Below are positions 53,179-61,786 of a stretch of 64,000 nucleotides of DNA, one piece after another (the first letter of the stretch is position 1; the number at the start of each line of letters is the position of its first letter). Source of the DNA: Oscillospiraceae bacterium (GTDB taxonomy: Bacteria > Bacillota > Clostridia > Oscillospirales > Oscillospiraceae); contig CACYLY010000008.1 in NCBI GenBank assembly GCA_902775355.1, positions 1 through 64,000 on the forward strand, given 5' to 3'. The notes below the pieces were generated by a model. That model had not been told where the DNA came from, searched no databases, and worked only from the letters and a program-made list of their open reading frames with translations. The translations under genes and the position numbers were made by a program.

Positions 53179-55347
53179 TTATCTTCTTCTCTTGTACAGG
53201 AAGGCTGCCAGCAGGCCGCCGATCAGGACCGCTGTGCAGATCAGCACGATCGGCCAGTCGGTCGTTTTCGTGCCGGTCTCTGAGGAGGAGGGTGCGTTCG
53301 GCCGCTCGCCCGGCGCAGAGGGCCGCTCCCCGCTCTCCCGGTCCGGCGCCGTCCCGTTTCCGGAGGGCTGCGCTTCACCGCCGGCAGAGCTGGCTTCGTT
53401 TCCACCGGGAGCAGGCCCGCCGCCCGGGCCGCCGGCTTCGCTGCCCTCGGAGCTTGCCTCCGTTCCTCCGGGAGCGCTCCCCTGCTGCGGCGCGTCCTGT
53501 CCGGGGCCGCCGCCGAAGGGATTGCCGCCACCGCCCGGGAAGCCGCCTTCTCCGCCGCCGCCCATGGAGCCCATGTCGGAGAGCGTGAGCGCGGAAGCGT
53601 CGATCAGCGCGGAGGAATCCGCCTGCTGTCCTTCGTCCGTGGAGGGGATCGTCCCGTCCAGCTGGCCGAGGACGCTCTCCGTGCGCTTTTCGCAGAAGCT
53701 GCGCAGCGTCGCAACGCCCGTCTCAAACTCCTCGTACGTGCAGAAGGCCGTCGGGTCTTTTTCCACATAGGGCGCGATCAGGGCATAGGTCTCGTCGATG
53801 ATGGACGTGATATCGACCGTTTCCAGGAACTCCGCGAAATACTGGTGATAGAGCTCTGTGTATTCCTCGTTCCGGATAATCCAGTCGGCCATCGGGCGCG
53901 TGCCGTCGCCGCTGACGGAGAGGGGCGAGTCGATCGGGTCGTTGACGGCGCTGGTCGCGTCGCTGCCCTGGAAGGTGCCGAAGGCCAGGTTATAGTCCCA
54001 GGGGATCATACGGAACTTCCCGTCCGCCTCATGCAGATAGTAATTGTGCACCATGGAGCCGGTATAGCTGTCGCCGTTGACCAGGTAGTTGTGGACGACG
54101 AAATAGCGCAGCAGCTCGTCGATGTCCAGCACATCTTCCAGGTTCTCTCCCTCGCTGAGGGTCTTCAGGCTGCCGATCAGCCGCGCCTGATCGGCCTTGG
54201 TGACGGCAGTTTTGGCGTTGCCGAAGATATTGCTGTAGCTGTCCGGGTCGTCGTCGGCATACTGCAGCTTCACGTCGCCGCTGCCCATGCCCATGCCGCC
54301 GCCGAAGCCCCCAAAGCCGCCGGGGAAGCCGCCGCCTCCGCCGGGAAATCCGCCGTCCCCGCCGGGGAAGCCGCCGCCTCCGCCGGATAATCCGCCGTCT
54401 CCGCCGGGGAAGCCGCCGTCTCCGCCGGGAGGCGAGGGGCGATCCCCGCCGCCGGGCATGCCGGAGGGCGCTCCCTGGCCGCCGCCGGGACCGGCCCCCC
54501 CAGGACCGCCGCCTGCGGAGCTGGCCTCGTTTCCACCTGCGGAGCTGGCCTCGCCGCCGCCCGGGTTGCCGGCCTCGCCGGAGGGCTGTTCCGAAGGGGC
54601 AGGCGTTTCCGCGCTCTCCGCGTTCTCGCCGTTCTCGCTGTTGCCCCAGGGGAAGCCCATGGCCTCCGCGTTCTCATTGACAAAATCCTCGATGTTGAAG
54701 TCCTGGCCGTTGCCCGGGCCGCCGCCGCCCATGCTCATCGAGTCCGGCTTGTAGAGGTCGCCCTCGCCGCCGTAGACGCGCTGCATGAAGCTGTCCTCCA
54801 CGGCCTCCACCGCCAGATACAGGCCCCAGTCCTCGCCGTTGACGGTCACCCAGACATAGGAGCACAGCGGCGCGTCGGCGCCGAACTCCGCCATCAGGCG
54901 GTAGGCCAGGTAGTCCTTCATGTAGGTGTTGTCCTGGATCAGGTTGTTCAGGCAGAGCTTATCCAGGCCCTTGTAGGTCTTCCCGGTCTCGTAGTGGTCG
55001 AACTCCAGCTTGAGGCTGTAGCGCTGGGAGCCCATGGAGGCCACCGAGGACAGGGAGGTGTTCCCCTTGCCGCGGATCGCCACGTTCTTGACCGCCTCGT
55101 TGTCGATGACCACGCTGCAGGCCGTGTATTCCTCGCTGGTCGCCGTCTGGATAAAGGCGTCCCAGTCGTCGATGACGATATCGATGGTGTGGACGCGGCT
55201 GGTGTCGAACAGCGTCTTTTCATAGCCCATCGTGCGCTCCGCAGCGGAGAGGCCCAGCGCCTCGCCGTTCATGAAGAGGCCGGTGATCAGCAGGGCGAGC
55301 AGCGTGATGACAACGCAGATCCGGTCGATATGCTTATGCGTTGACAT
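53179..55347 (-). CDS. CotH-family kinase-like protein with glycine-rich insertion
   Basis: 722-aa membrane protein. An N-terminal helix (VVITLLALLITGLFM) and a C-terminal helix (PIVLICTAVLIGGLLAAFLY) anchor it. The CotH domain has RGKGNTS, YKGLDKLCLNNLIQDNTYM, GLYLAVEAVEDSF and FRMIPWDYNLAFG, the last holding the Asp typical of the kinase-like site. CotH proteins phosphorylate coat proteins in Bacillus spores; here the target is unknown. A long Gly/Pro-rich insertion (nt about 54270-54560, units GFPGGDGG) splits the domain, and a second Gly/Ser/Ala-rich tail lies at nt 53280-53580. ATG 55347 follows AGGAGGCGCGGCC. Last gene of an operon with DUF4956 and VTC proteins. Confidence 0.9.
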   Translation of the reverse strand: MSTHKHIDRICVVITLLALLITGLFMNGEALGLSAAERTMGYEKTLFDTSRVHTIDIVIDDWDAFIQTATSEEYTACSVVIDNEAVKNVAIRGKGNTSLSSVASMGSQRYSLKLEFDHYETGKTYKGLDKLCLNNLIQDNTYMKDYLAYRLMAEFGADAPLCSYVWVTVNGEDWGLYLAVEAVEDSFMQRVYGGEGDLYKPDSMSMGGGGPGNGQDFNIEDFVNENAEAMGFPWGNSENGENAESAETPAPSEQPSGEAGNPGGGEASSAGGNEASSAGGGPGGAGPGGGQGAPSGMPGGGDRPSPPGGDGGFPGGDGGLSGGGGGFPGGDGGFPGGGGGFPGGFGGFGGGMGMGSGDVKLQYADDDPDSYSNIFGNAKTAVTKADQARLIGSLKTLSEGENLEDVLDIDELLRYFVVHNYLVNGDSYTGSMVHNYYLHEADGKFRMIPWDYNLAFGTFQGSDATSAVNDPIDSPLSVSGDGTRPMADWIIRNEEYTELYHQYFAEFLETVDITSIIDETYALIAPYVEKDPTAFCTYEEFETGVATLRSFCEKRTESVLGQLDGTIPSTDEGQQADSSALIDASALTLSDMGSMGGGGEGGFPGGGGNPFGGGPGQDAPQQGSAPGGTEASSEGSEAGGPGGGPAPGGNEASSAGGEAQPSGNGTAPDRESGERPSAPGERPNAPSSSETGTKTTDWPIVLICTAVLIGGLLAAFLYKRRR

Positions 55348-55359
55348 GGCCGCGCCTCC

Positions 55360-56031
55360 TTAGCCCATGTATTCTCCGTTGTAGCTGACGAGCACGGCGC
55401 TCTGCACGCCCTCGAGGGCGGCCAGCTCGTTGACGAAATCGGTGTTGTCGTCCGCCAGCCGCACCTCCAGGTTCAGCTCCACCTGGCCGGCGCGGGCGGT
55501 CTTGCTCTTGCAGACGCATTTCGCGCTTTTCTCCTTCAGCAGCGTCAGCGCCCGGTCCTCGGCCGCCTTGTCGTCGCAGGAGAGCACCACGATGTAGGGG
55601 TTGACATGGGCCTTGCGGTTGGCGAAGACCAGCAGGATCAGGCCGATGACCACGCTGCCGATGACGGCCAGGGGGATAAAGCCCGCCGCCAGCACGATGC
55701 CGGCCGCGATGGCCCAGAACAGAAAGGCGATGTCCAGGGGCTCCTTGATGGCGGTGCGGAAGCGGACGATGGACAGGGCGCCCACCATGCCGAGGGACAG
55801 CACCACGTTGCTGGTCACGGCCAGGATCACCAGGGTGGTGATCATCGTCAGCGCCACGAGGGTGACGCCGAAGCTGGAGGAGTACATGACCCCCGCAAAG
55901 GTCTTTTTGTAAATCAGAAAGATGAACATGCCGACGCCGAAGGCCAGCACCAGCGCCAGCAGCATGTCCAGCAGGCTCACGCTGGCCACGTTCTCCAGAA
56001 AGCTGGATTTGAAGATGTCAGAAAAGCTCAT
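55360..56031 (-). CDS. DUF4956 membrane protein
   Basis: 223 aa with three or four transmembrane helices at about residues 18-125, including the conserved loop MVGALSIVRFRTAIKEP typical of DUF4956, then a cytoplasmic ferredoxin-like domain of about 90 residues (NPYIVVLSCDDKAAEDRAL). ATG 56031 follows AAAGGAGAACCGAC; the frame upstream to 56175 is not supported. DUF4956 genes are commonly found beside VTC and CotH genes, which suggests a joint role at the membrane. Confidence 0.92.
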   Translation of the reverse strand: MSFSDIFKSSFLENVASVSLLDMLLALVLAFGVGMFIFLIYKKTFAGVMYSSSFGVTLVALTMITTLVILAVTSNVVLSLGMVGALSIVRFRTAIKEPLDIAFLFWAIAAGIVLAAGFIPLAVIGSVVIGLILLVFANRKAHVNPYIVVLSCDDKAAEDRALTLLKEKSAKCVCKSKTARAGQVELNLEVRLADDNTDFVNELAALEGVQSAVLVSYNGEYMG

Positions 56032-56240
56032 AGTCGGTTCTCCTTTATCAATGTTCATGATTCGCAAGGAAAAGGGGGCGTTCAGAGGGGATCTCCCCTC
56101 TGATTTTTCGCCTCGCAAAGCGAAAAACCATTCGAAATCTGTTTTTTCCGGGGGCGTGTACCTCGGGAAAAACACTTCTCGCCCCGCAAGTGTGCGAGCG
56201 TCTCACGCAAGCGAGTGCGCGCAGCGGGGTGCGATTCTTT

Positions 56241-56275
56241 TCAACTGTTCAGCTCCGCAGGAGCTGGACAGTTGA
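56241..56275. other. Strong intra-operon hairpin between VTC and DUF4956 genes
   Basis: TCAACTGTTCAGCTCC and GGAGCTGGACAGTTGA pair (one mismatch) around GCA, directly after the VTC stop codon at 56280. No T-run on the minus strand. It lies in a 248-bp gap (56032-56279) that otherwise shows no gene, so it may set differential stability of the two mRNA parts. Confidence 0.6.
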
Positions 56276-56279
56276 GGCG

Positions 56280-56966
56280 TCAGCCGTAAATTCTGCATTG
56301 TGCGTACTTGGAAAAGGCGCTGACGTGCCGCCCGGGAAGCTGGACGATATCCCGGATCAGATCGGGCAGGTAGGCGTCCCACTTGACCTCCAGCAGGATC
56401 GGCGCGTCCCCCGCGGGGACGGTGACGGCCCGGGGATTCAGAAAGTCCGTGCAGCCCAGGCCGCTGCGGATATCATAGTCCAGCGTCACACGGACGTTTC
56501 CGGGCCGGTAGATGAAGGGCTCTCGGGTGTAGTCCACGATGGTCTTCGGCCGCAGGCCCTGGCTGCGCATCTTGACGTAGAGCTCCCGCACAAGGGGCCG
56601 GTCGGTATCCAACATCCAGTCCAGCTCGCCGTCGATAAGCTTCTGGGCCTCTTCCGCCGTCAGATCGGCGGAAAACTTGGTGCCCAGCCCGTCCAGCTTG
56701 CTCTTTTTCTCCAGATGGATCAGGGAGGGGTCCCCGTTATAGTAGCGCAGGCGGAACTTCTCCCGCCGGTTGACCCCGTCGAGCTTTTCCCGCAGGGCCT
56801 TGTCGTTCCCATTGTCGAAATACAGGCTGCGGATGAAGTATTTGCCGTTCACCGCGTGTATGTCCGGCTCCATCACGGCGCGCAGCCGCTGCCGGAGGAT
56901 CAGAGAATCCTGGAAGCTCAGCTCGTGCTTCCATTCATGCCGGTAAACCGGCGTCTGTTCAGCCAT
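56280..56966 (-). CDS. VTC-domain polyphosphate polymerase-like protein
   Basis: 228-aa cytoplasmic protein of the CYTH/triphosphate-tunnel type. YRHEWKHELSFQDSLILRQR, YFIRSLYFDN, KFRLRYYNGD, LEKKSKLDG, VDYTREPFIY and the final LLEVKWDAYLP place the Lys, Arg and Glu residues expected around the tunnel. In yeast Vtc4 this fold makes polyphosphate; bacterial relatives next to DUF4956 and CotH are uncharacterised. ATG 56966 follows ACAGAGGTGATCG. First gene of its operon. Confidence 0.92.
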   Translation of the reverse strand: MAEQTPVYRHEWKHELSFQDSLILRQRLRAVMEPDIHAVNGKYFIRSLYFDNGNDKALREKLDGVNRREKFRLRYYNGDPSLIHLEKKSKLDGLGTKFSADLTAEEAQKLIDGELDWMLDTDRPLVRELYVKMRSQGLRPKTIVDYTREPFIYRPGNVRVTLDYDIRSGLGCTDFLNPRAVTVPAGDAPILLEVKWDAYLPDLIRDIVQLPGRHVSAFSKYAQCRIYG

Positions 56967-56985
56967 ACGATCACCTCTGTCAGAG

Positions 56986-57016
56986 AGAATAGCAGAGGAA
57001 CCTTAACATAACCTTA
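56986..57016 (-). promoter_or_regulatory. VTC operon promoter with 11-bp-spaced direct repeats
   Basis: On the minus strand the -10 is TATTCT (56991-56986) with no good -35. In place of the -35 lie two direct repeats TAAGGTT (57016-57010 and 57005-56999) separated by ATGT, a period of 11 bp. That layout is typical of activator sites for OmpR/PhoB-type response regulators. The regulator is not identified. Confidence 0.55.
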
Positions 57017-57110
57017 GCGCTCCTCTTTTCCTGCCGATTTTATCACCCTTTTCTCCCAAGCCCCGCCGGTTTCACGATCTGCCGCTTTCCTTTCCTGTTT
57101 TGCACTTTCG

Positions 57111-57150
57111 GGAAAAGAAATGCGCCGCAGAGCGGAAACTCTGCGGCGCA
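57111..57150 (-). terminator. Terminator after GH43 and the kinase remnant
   Basis: Perfect 12-bp stem TGCGCCGCAGAG with its complement, CGGAAA loop, and TTTCTTTTCCC on the minus strand. Confidence 0.8.
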
Positions 57151-57205
57151 GCGCTGGGAGAAGAAAAGGAAAGAGGAGTGAAAAAGCCCTGCGGCCGTCG
57201 GTGTT

Positions 57206-57346
57206 TTATTCCTTCGGGATGATGATCTCCAGGCGGAACCAGCCGTCCCGAACGCCGGTGTTCAGATGCCCGCCGTATTTTTCCACGGTGTATTTGACGC
57301 TCCTTACGATGGCTATGCGAATCCCGGGCGATCCCCGCCTTTCGAC
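57206..57346 (-). pseudogene. C-terminal remnant of a GHKL sensor histidine kinase gene
   Basis: 46 codons ending in TAA encode SPGIRIAIVRSVKYTVEKYGG followed by GVRDGWFRLEIIIPKE. This matches the last part of the GHKL ATPase domain of VirS/AgrC-like kinases (usual form GLGLKSIRY..EKYGG...DGWF.L...IP). No start codon or remaining domain is present, as the GH43 gene begins its 3' end 40 bp upstream. The rest was probably lost when the GH43 gene arrived or by deletion. Confidence 0.65.
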
Positions 57347-57385
57347 ATGATACGAGTCGCAGAAACGCCGTAATTCAAAAGTGCT

Positions 57386-58834
57386 TTACCGGATCGTAAA
57401 GGAGATGAAGTCAAGGGCTCCCTCGCCGTCGAAGCGGAAATACAGCGGCCGGACGCCTTTTTCGACGAAGAAGGGTCCCCGCGCCTCCGCGGCCGGCCCC
57501 TTCGTGCTGACGAGAATGTGGGTCAGGACGCGCGCAAAGTCCGGCGTGTCGGACACCAGCAGCTCGCCCTCCGCGATGCCGCCAGTCATGACGGAGATCA
57601 TCGCCTCGGTGCCGTCAAAGGCGAAATACTTGAAGCCCGCCGTGGCACCGTCGCGCATGTTGGCGATATACTGGTCCCCGTCGCCCTCCCGGTCCTTGCC
57701 GGTCTGGGTGAAATAGGGATGGGCTTCCAGGCGCTTTTTGGGATTCTTGCCGTCCACGCGGCCTGTCTCGTGCCCCTTGGCCCAGAGATTGCAGGCGATG
57801 CGCGCTTCATAAGTCCCCTTGCCCCGCAGCGGGCCGCCGTTGAGGCCGCAGCTGGTGAGCTCCGCCTGCAGAAAACCGCCGTCCGCGCTGCGTTGGAGCT
57901 TCTCGGCGCAGGCCTGGCGGGCGTAGCTGCTGCGGTCGGTCTGGCGGTGGTAGAAGATATACCAGTCCTCGCCGATGTTCAGCAGGCCGCCGTGGGTGTT
58001 GCCCAGATAGTTGTTCGCGTGGCTCTCGTCCTCATTGCCGTCGAGGAAGAGATCGCCGATGTCCACCAGCACCCCGCCGTAGCGGAAGTCCCGGTCCGGA
58101 TAGTCGGACAGGGCGTAGCACAGATCGTGGTTGTGCTCGCTGGAATAGACGAAGCAGTATTGATCCCCCAGCTTGCGGATGGAGCTGGCCTCGAAGAAGG
58201 CGTGGGGGAAAGCCCCTTCCCTGCCCTTGATCGGGAAGAGGAGCTTCGGCTCCTGCTTGATGGTGATCATGTCGCTCTCCAGCTCCATCACCACGCCGCC
58301 GTCGTTTTTGAGATCGTGGAAGCGGGAGGCCACAAAGGGCACCTTGATCGCAAAGCCGCTGTAGAGCCAGACGCGCCCGTCGTCGTCTGTCAGCACCCCC
58401 GGGTCGAAGGGGAACTGCTCGCCGCTTTTCCGGCCCCAAACGCGCCCGTCCTTGTGGTGCACCTTGCCGTAGAACTGATACTCCCCCGCCGGCGTGTCGC
58501 AGACGGCGACGCCGATCTCGCCGAGGAAGTCGAAGGCATAGTAGAGATAGTAGCGGCCGTCCGGCCCCCGGGTCACGTCCGGCGCGTAGAGGGCGCGGAT
58601 GCCGAGCCGGTTGCCGGGGTCCTGGGTCTTTTTATAGATGACCCCCTCGTAACGCCAGTCGGACAGGTCGTCCACCGGTGCGGACCAGCACACGTAGTTG
58701 TTGACGCAGAAGATCGGCGCACCGAAGGCGTCGTGGGAGCCGTAGACATAGACCCGGTCGCCGAACAGGTGGGGCTCCCCGTCGGGGACGTACTCCCAGG
58801 AGGGAAGATAGGGATTGAAAGCCTGCTGTTTCAT
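57386..58834 (-). CDS. Glycoside hydrolase family 43-like protein
   Basis: 482 aa with no signal peptide, so it acts inside the cell on imported oligosaccharides. A five-bladed propeller of GH43 type is suggested by FNPYLPSWEYVPDGEPHLFG, RALYAPDVTRGPDGRYYLYY (catalytic base Asp region), FDPGVLTDDDGRVWLYSGF and FFEASSIRK (candidate acid Glu), followed by a C-terminal beta-sandwich (about 330-482). GH43 enzymes remove xylose or arabinose from plant hemicellulose. ATG 58834 follows ACGGAGGTGCTGACG. Single gene with promoter 58873-58901. Confidence 0.9.
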   Translation of the reverse strand: MKQQAFNPYLPSWEYVPDGEPHLFGDRVYVYGSHDAFGAPIFCVNNYVCWSAPVDDLSDWRYEGVIYKKTQDPGNRLGIRALYAPDVTRGPDGRYYLYYAFDFLGEIGVAVCDTPAGEYQFYGKVHHKDGRVWGRKSGEQFPFDPGVLTDDDGRVWLYSGFAIKVPFVASRFHDLKNDGGVVMELESDMITIKQEPKLLFPIKGREGAFPHAFFEASSIRKLGDQYCFVYSSEHNHDLCYALSDYPDRDFRYGGVLVDIGDLFLDGNEDESHANNYLGNTHGGLLNIGEDWYIFYHRQTDRSSYARQACAEKLQRSADGGFLQAELTSCGLNGGPLRGKGTYEARIACNLWAKGHETGRVDGKNPKKRLEAHPYFTQTGKDREGDGDQYIANMRDGATAGFKYFAFDGTEAMISVMTGGIAEGELLVSDTPDFARVLTHILVSTKGPAAEARGPFFVEKGVRPLYFRFDGEGALDFISFTIR

Positions 58835-58872
58835 CGTCAGCACCTCCGTTTTTCTCTGTTCTGTCAGTTTTG

Positions 58873-58901
58873 ATTATACATAAAAAACTGCGCCATGCCA
58901 A
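58873..58901 (-). promoter_or_regulatory. Promoter for the GH43 gene
   Basis: Minus strand TTGGCA (58901-58896), 17-bp spacer, TATAAT (58878-58873). One of the best promoters in the window. Confidence 0.78.
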
Positions 58902-58939
58902 CGAGTTTCGTAAACAGGCGCTTTGATTGCACAAATGGC

Positions 58940-58970
58940 AAAGGGCGCACCGCAGATGCAGTGCGCCCCT
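58940..58970 (-). terminator. Terminator of the isomerase-transketolase-lipoprotein operon
   Basis: GGGCGCAC (58943-58950) and GTGCGCCC (58961-58968) pair, with an inner GCA/TGC pair. The minus-strand tail is TTTGCCATTTG. Confidence 0.6.
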
Positions 58971-59021
58971 GGATAGCTTTGGTCTCACATTTCACGGTGC
59001 GCCGGGATGGTATTGGTATTC

Positions 59022-60803
59022 TTATTCCCACCGGCCGTCCTTTTGGAGCTGTGCTGTCAGGTCCCGGCTCCAGACGGCGGTGCAGCGCCTGGCGGGCTCC
59101 GTCAGCAGGTGGTAGACCGTGTCGTAGCAGTCCTCGTCGTGATAGAGGAAATCCTCGAGCCGTCCCACGACGGTCACCCCCTCCATGGCGGAGAACTTTT
59201 CCCGGAACAGGGCGTCCATCCGCGCCACGTTCCCCTGCTGCTCCTCGGGCACCCGGTCCATGTCGACACAGGTGAAGGACACGTAGACCGGCACGCCCTG
59301 CCCGGTGAAGAAGCGGTATTCCTCCTCCAGCCGGGTCAGATCGGCGAGATAGACCGGGTCCAGCTCGACCTTGTCCACCAGCTCGTCGGCGCTCTGGGTG
59401 CGGATAAAGGGGATGCAGCCGGTCTCGCCGTCAAAGAAGGCGTAGCCCTTGCTGTCGTGATAGACGTCGCCGTACTTGCCGCCGGGCTTTTTCTTGTCCA
59501 GATAGGCCCGGAAGCTGTCGAACACGCCGCCGTCAAAGGCCCGGATATCCAGCAGGGACACCAGGTCGTAGTTGTATTCCATGGCGCACCAGAGCTTGTC
59601 CTCGTGCTTGCCCAGGCTCGTGTTGGTCAGCAGCTGCTGGACGCTGGAGATCTCCGGCGTGTGGAAGAGGATATCGTTTTCCGTGACGAAATGCTTTAAG
59701 AGCTCCATCTGGAACAGGGAGCTGCAAACGCCGTTGAGCCCCATGTTGACCACGGTGTACCGCTCCCCGAAGGCCTCCCGCACGTCCGGCCCGATGAGGT
59801 TATACCACATGGAGCAGCCGCCGTAAAAGATGATGCGGTCCTGGCCCATCGTGTCGATCAGCAGATCGAACTTGTCCGCCAGCACGCTCTCCCGGCGGAA
59901 GGCGTAGCCGTAGGGGTCCTCGATGGCGCTGATATAGAGGGTGGAGAGGTCCTCGCAGCCGGGGAAGCAGGCGTCGGCAATGACCTCGATGTTGTCAAAG
60001 AAGTGAAGCTCCCGGAGCGCGGCGCCTTCAAAGGCGCCGTTCTCGATGCGCCGGATGGATTTCGGCAGGATCACGGTCTTTGCGGGGCAGTCCGCGAAGG
60101 CCCCCGCGGCCAGGACGACGACCGGGGCGCCCTCCAGCGTCTCCGGGACGACGAGGGTCTCCCCCGTATCAAAGCAGCCCGTGACGGTGGCGCCGATCTC
60201 CGTGATCCTGTACGTGAAGCGATCGGCGTCCGTCCACTCCTCCCACTGGGCGTAGAGTGTCAGCTCGTCGGCCACCGTCACGCGGCTGCCAAGGCCGACG
60301 CGCTGCCCGCTGCCGTCCGGCTTCGTGTTCCAGCCGGTGAGCGTGAAGCCCTCCCGGGCGAACAGGTCCGTGCCGATGGACACGTTCGGGCGGCGGTGCT
60401 CCCGGATATCATAGCTCTCGGTGACCTCCGCCCCCACGCCGTCCAGGCCCTTGCCGCCGTTGGCCAGATAGTGGATCGTGCGGGCGTCGTGGGAGAGGGT
60501 CAGACGCACGCGGGTGGGGACCTGCACGTCCAGCAGCTCCAGCTTTGTCAGGCCTCCTGTCAGCGTCAGCCGGTATTCGCCGCGATAGTCTGTCTCCGTG
60601 ACCGACCAGTCCCGATCGGTCTTGATCAGAAAAGAGGCCGTCTCTCCCGGTTCCACCGAGACATAGCCGACCTCAATGGTATAGTGCTCCCCCGCTTCCA
60701 CCAGCACCCGAAGGCCGGAGTCGTCGGTCTTTCCGAAAAGCGCGCAGCCGGAAAGGAGAAGCGCCGAGAACAGCAGCGCCAGAAACAGGACCGCTTTCTT
60801 CAC
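59022..60803 (-). CDS. Lipoprotein with InlB-type repeat, LRR and SGNH-like C-terminal part
   Basis: 593-aa lipoprotein. The GTG at 60803 follows GGGAGGGAGAAGCGAA; the frame to 61133 is a shadow of the transketolase gene. Signal peptide with lipobox LSGC at Cys20. Residues about 110-190 are an InlB/Flg_new repeat (IHYLANGGKGLDG, GWNTKPDGSG, LTLYAQW), about 200-285 hold BspA-type LRR units (GAFADCPAKTVILPKSI), and about 300-593 (DRIIFYGGCSMWYNLIGPDV, VVNMGLNG) resemble an SGNH/GDSL-like fold, though the catalytic Ser motif is not clear. It lies 32 bp after the transketolase C gene and may be a cell-surface carbohydrate-handling protein. Confidence 0.85.
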   Translation of the reverse strand: MKKAVLFLALLFSALLLSGCALFGKTDDSGLRVLVEAGEHYTIEVGYVSVEPGETASFLIKTDRDWSVTETDYRGEYRLTLTGGLTKLELLDVQVPTRVRLTLSHDARTIHYLANGGKGLDGVGAEVTESYDIREHRRPNVSIGTDLFAREGFTLTGWNTKPDGSGQRVGLGSRVTVADELTLYAQWEEWTDADRFTYRITEIGATVTGCFDTGETLVVPETLEGAPVVVLAAGAFADCPAKTVILPKSIRRIENGAFEGAALRELHFFDNIEVIADACFPGCEDLSTLYISAIEDPYGYAFRRESVLADKFDLLIDTMGQDRIIFYGGCSMWYNLIGPDVREAFGERYTVVNMGLNGVCSSLFQMELLKHFVTENDILFHTPEISSVQQLLTNTSLGKHEDKLWCAMEYNYDLVSLLDIRAFDGGVFDSFRAYLDKKKPGGKYGDVYHDSKGYAFFDGETGCIPFIRTQSADELVDKVELDPVYLADLTRLEEEYRFFTGQGVPVYVSFTCVDMDRVPEEQQGNVARMDALFREKFSAMEGVTVVGRLEDFLYHDEDCYDTVYHLLTEPARRCTAVWSRDLTAQLQKDGRWE

Positions 60804-60835
60804 TTCGCTTCTCCCTCCCTTCGCGGATCTTCGGA

Positions 60836-61786
60836 TCAGTGATTTTTCTTCTGGATCGCCAGCTTTGCCTTTTCCGCCAGCGCCTCCGGCGTAAAGCCGA
60901 AGTAGGCCAGCACCTCGGCGGCCTTTCCGCTGCGGCCGAAGACGTCCTCCACGCCGTGGCGGACCACCGGCACCGGGCATTCCAGGCTGAGGAATTCCGC
61001 CACCGCGCCGCCCAGGCCGCCGATCACGCTGTGCTCCTCGGTGGTGACAATGCAGCCGGTCTCCCGGGCGGCTTTCAGGACAAGGGCCTCGTCCAGGGGC
61101 TTGATCGTGTGCATGTCGATCACCCGCGCCCAAATGCCCTCGGCCTCCAGCAGCGCCGCGGCCTGCAGCGCCAGCTGCACCGTGATGCCCGTGGCGATCA
61201 GGCTCACGTCGCTGCCGTCGCGCAGGGTGCAGCCCTTGCCAAGTTCGAAGCGATAGCCGTCGACGGCGTCCGTCACGGTCTCGACGGGCGCGCGCCCCAG
61301 CCGCAGATAGGCAGGACCATCATACTCCAGCAGCGCCTCCACGGCAAGCCGCATCTCATTGGCGTCACAGGGGCAGACCACCGTCATGCCGGGGATCGCG
61401 CGCATCAGCGCGAAGTCCTCGATGCACTGGTGGGTCGCGCCGTCCTCGCCCACCGAAACGCCGCCGTGGGAGCCCACCACCTTCACGTTCAGGCGCGGAT
61501 AGGCGATGGAGTTGCGGATCTGCTCATAGGCCCGTCCGGCGGAGAAGATGGCAAAGGAGTTGCTGAAGGGCTTCAGTCCCGCGGCGGCCATGCCCGCCGC
61601 GATCCCGGTCATATTGCACTCGGCGATGCCGCAGTCAAAGAAGCGCTCCGGGAATTTCGCCGCGAAGCTTTTCGTCATCGTCGCGCCGGACAGGTCGGCG
61701 TCCAGCACCACCAGCTCCGGATGCTGTTCTCCCAGCGCGGCCAGCGCCTCGCCGTAAGCCGCACGGGTCGCTTTCTTTTCAGCCAT
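60836..61786 (-). CDS. Transketolase, C-terminal subunit
   Basis: 316 aa. Holds the pyrimidine-binding and C-terminal domains of a split transketolase: RAAYGEALAALGEQHPELVV, FFDCGIAECNMTGIAAGMA (the Glu that activates thiamine diphosphate), GSHGGVSVGEDGATHQCIED, and HTIKPLDE. It overlaps the 3' end of the N-terminal subunit gene by 8 nt, with GGAGGCCGAGAAC as ribosome site. The two chains form one enzyme that moves two-carbon ketol units between sugars. Confidence 0.95.
   Translation of the reverse strand: MAEKKATRAAYGEALAALGEQHPELVVLDADLSGATMTKSFAAKFPERFFDCGIAECNMTGIAAGMAAAGLKPFSNSFAIFSAGRAYEQIRNSIAYPRLNVKVVGSHGGVSVGEDGATHQCIEDFALMRAIPGMTVVCPCDANEMRLAVEALLEYDGPAYLRLGRAPVETVTDAVDGYRFELGKGCTLRDGSDVSLIATGITVQLALQAAALLEAEGIWARVIDMHTIKPLDEALVLKAARETGCIVTTEEHSVIGGLGGAVAEFLSLECPVPVVRHGVEDVFGRSGKAAEVLAYFGFTPEALAEKAKLAIQKKNH

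Noticed and set aside
50762-53770. A 1002-aa plus-strand frame across the hairpin cluster and pyk
   Set aside because: It runs through non-coding repeats and the complement of the exonuclease and pyruvate kinase genes.
56032-56279. A small gene between VTC and DUF4956
   Set aside because: No start with ribosome site leads to a plausible protein; the gap holds a hairpin and repeat-like GCGTCTCACGCAAGCG sequence.
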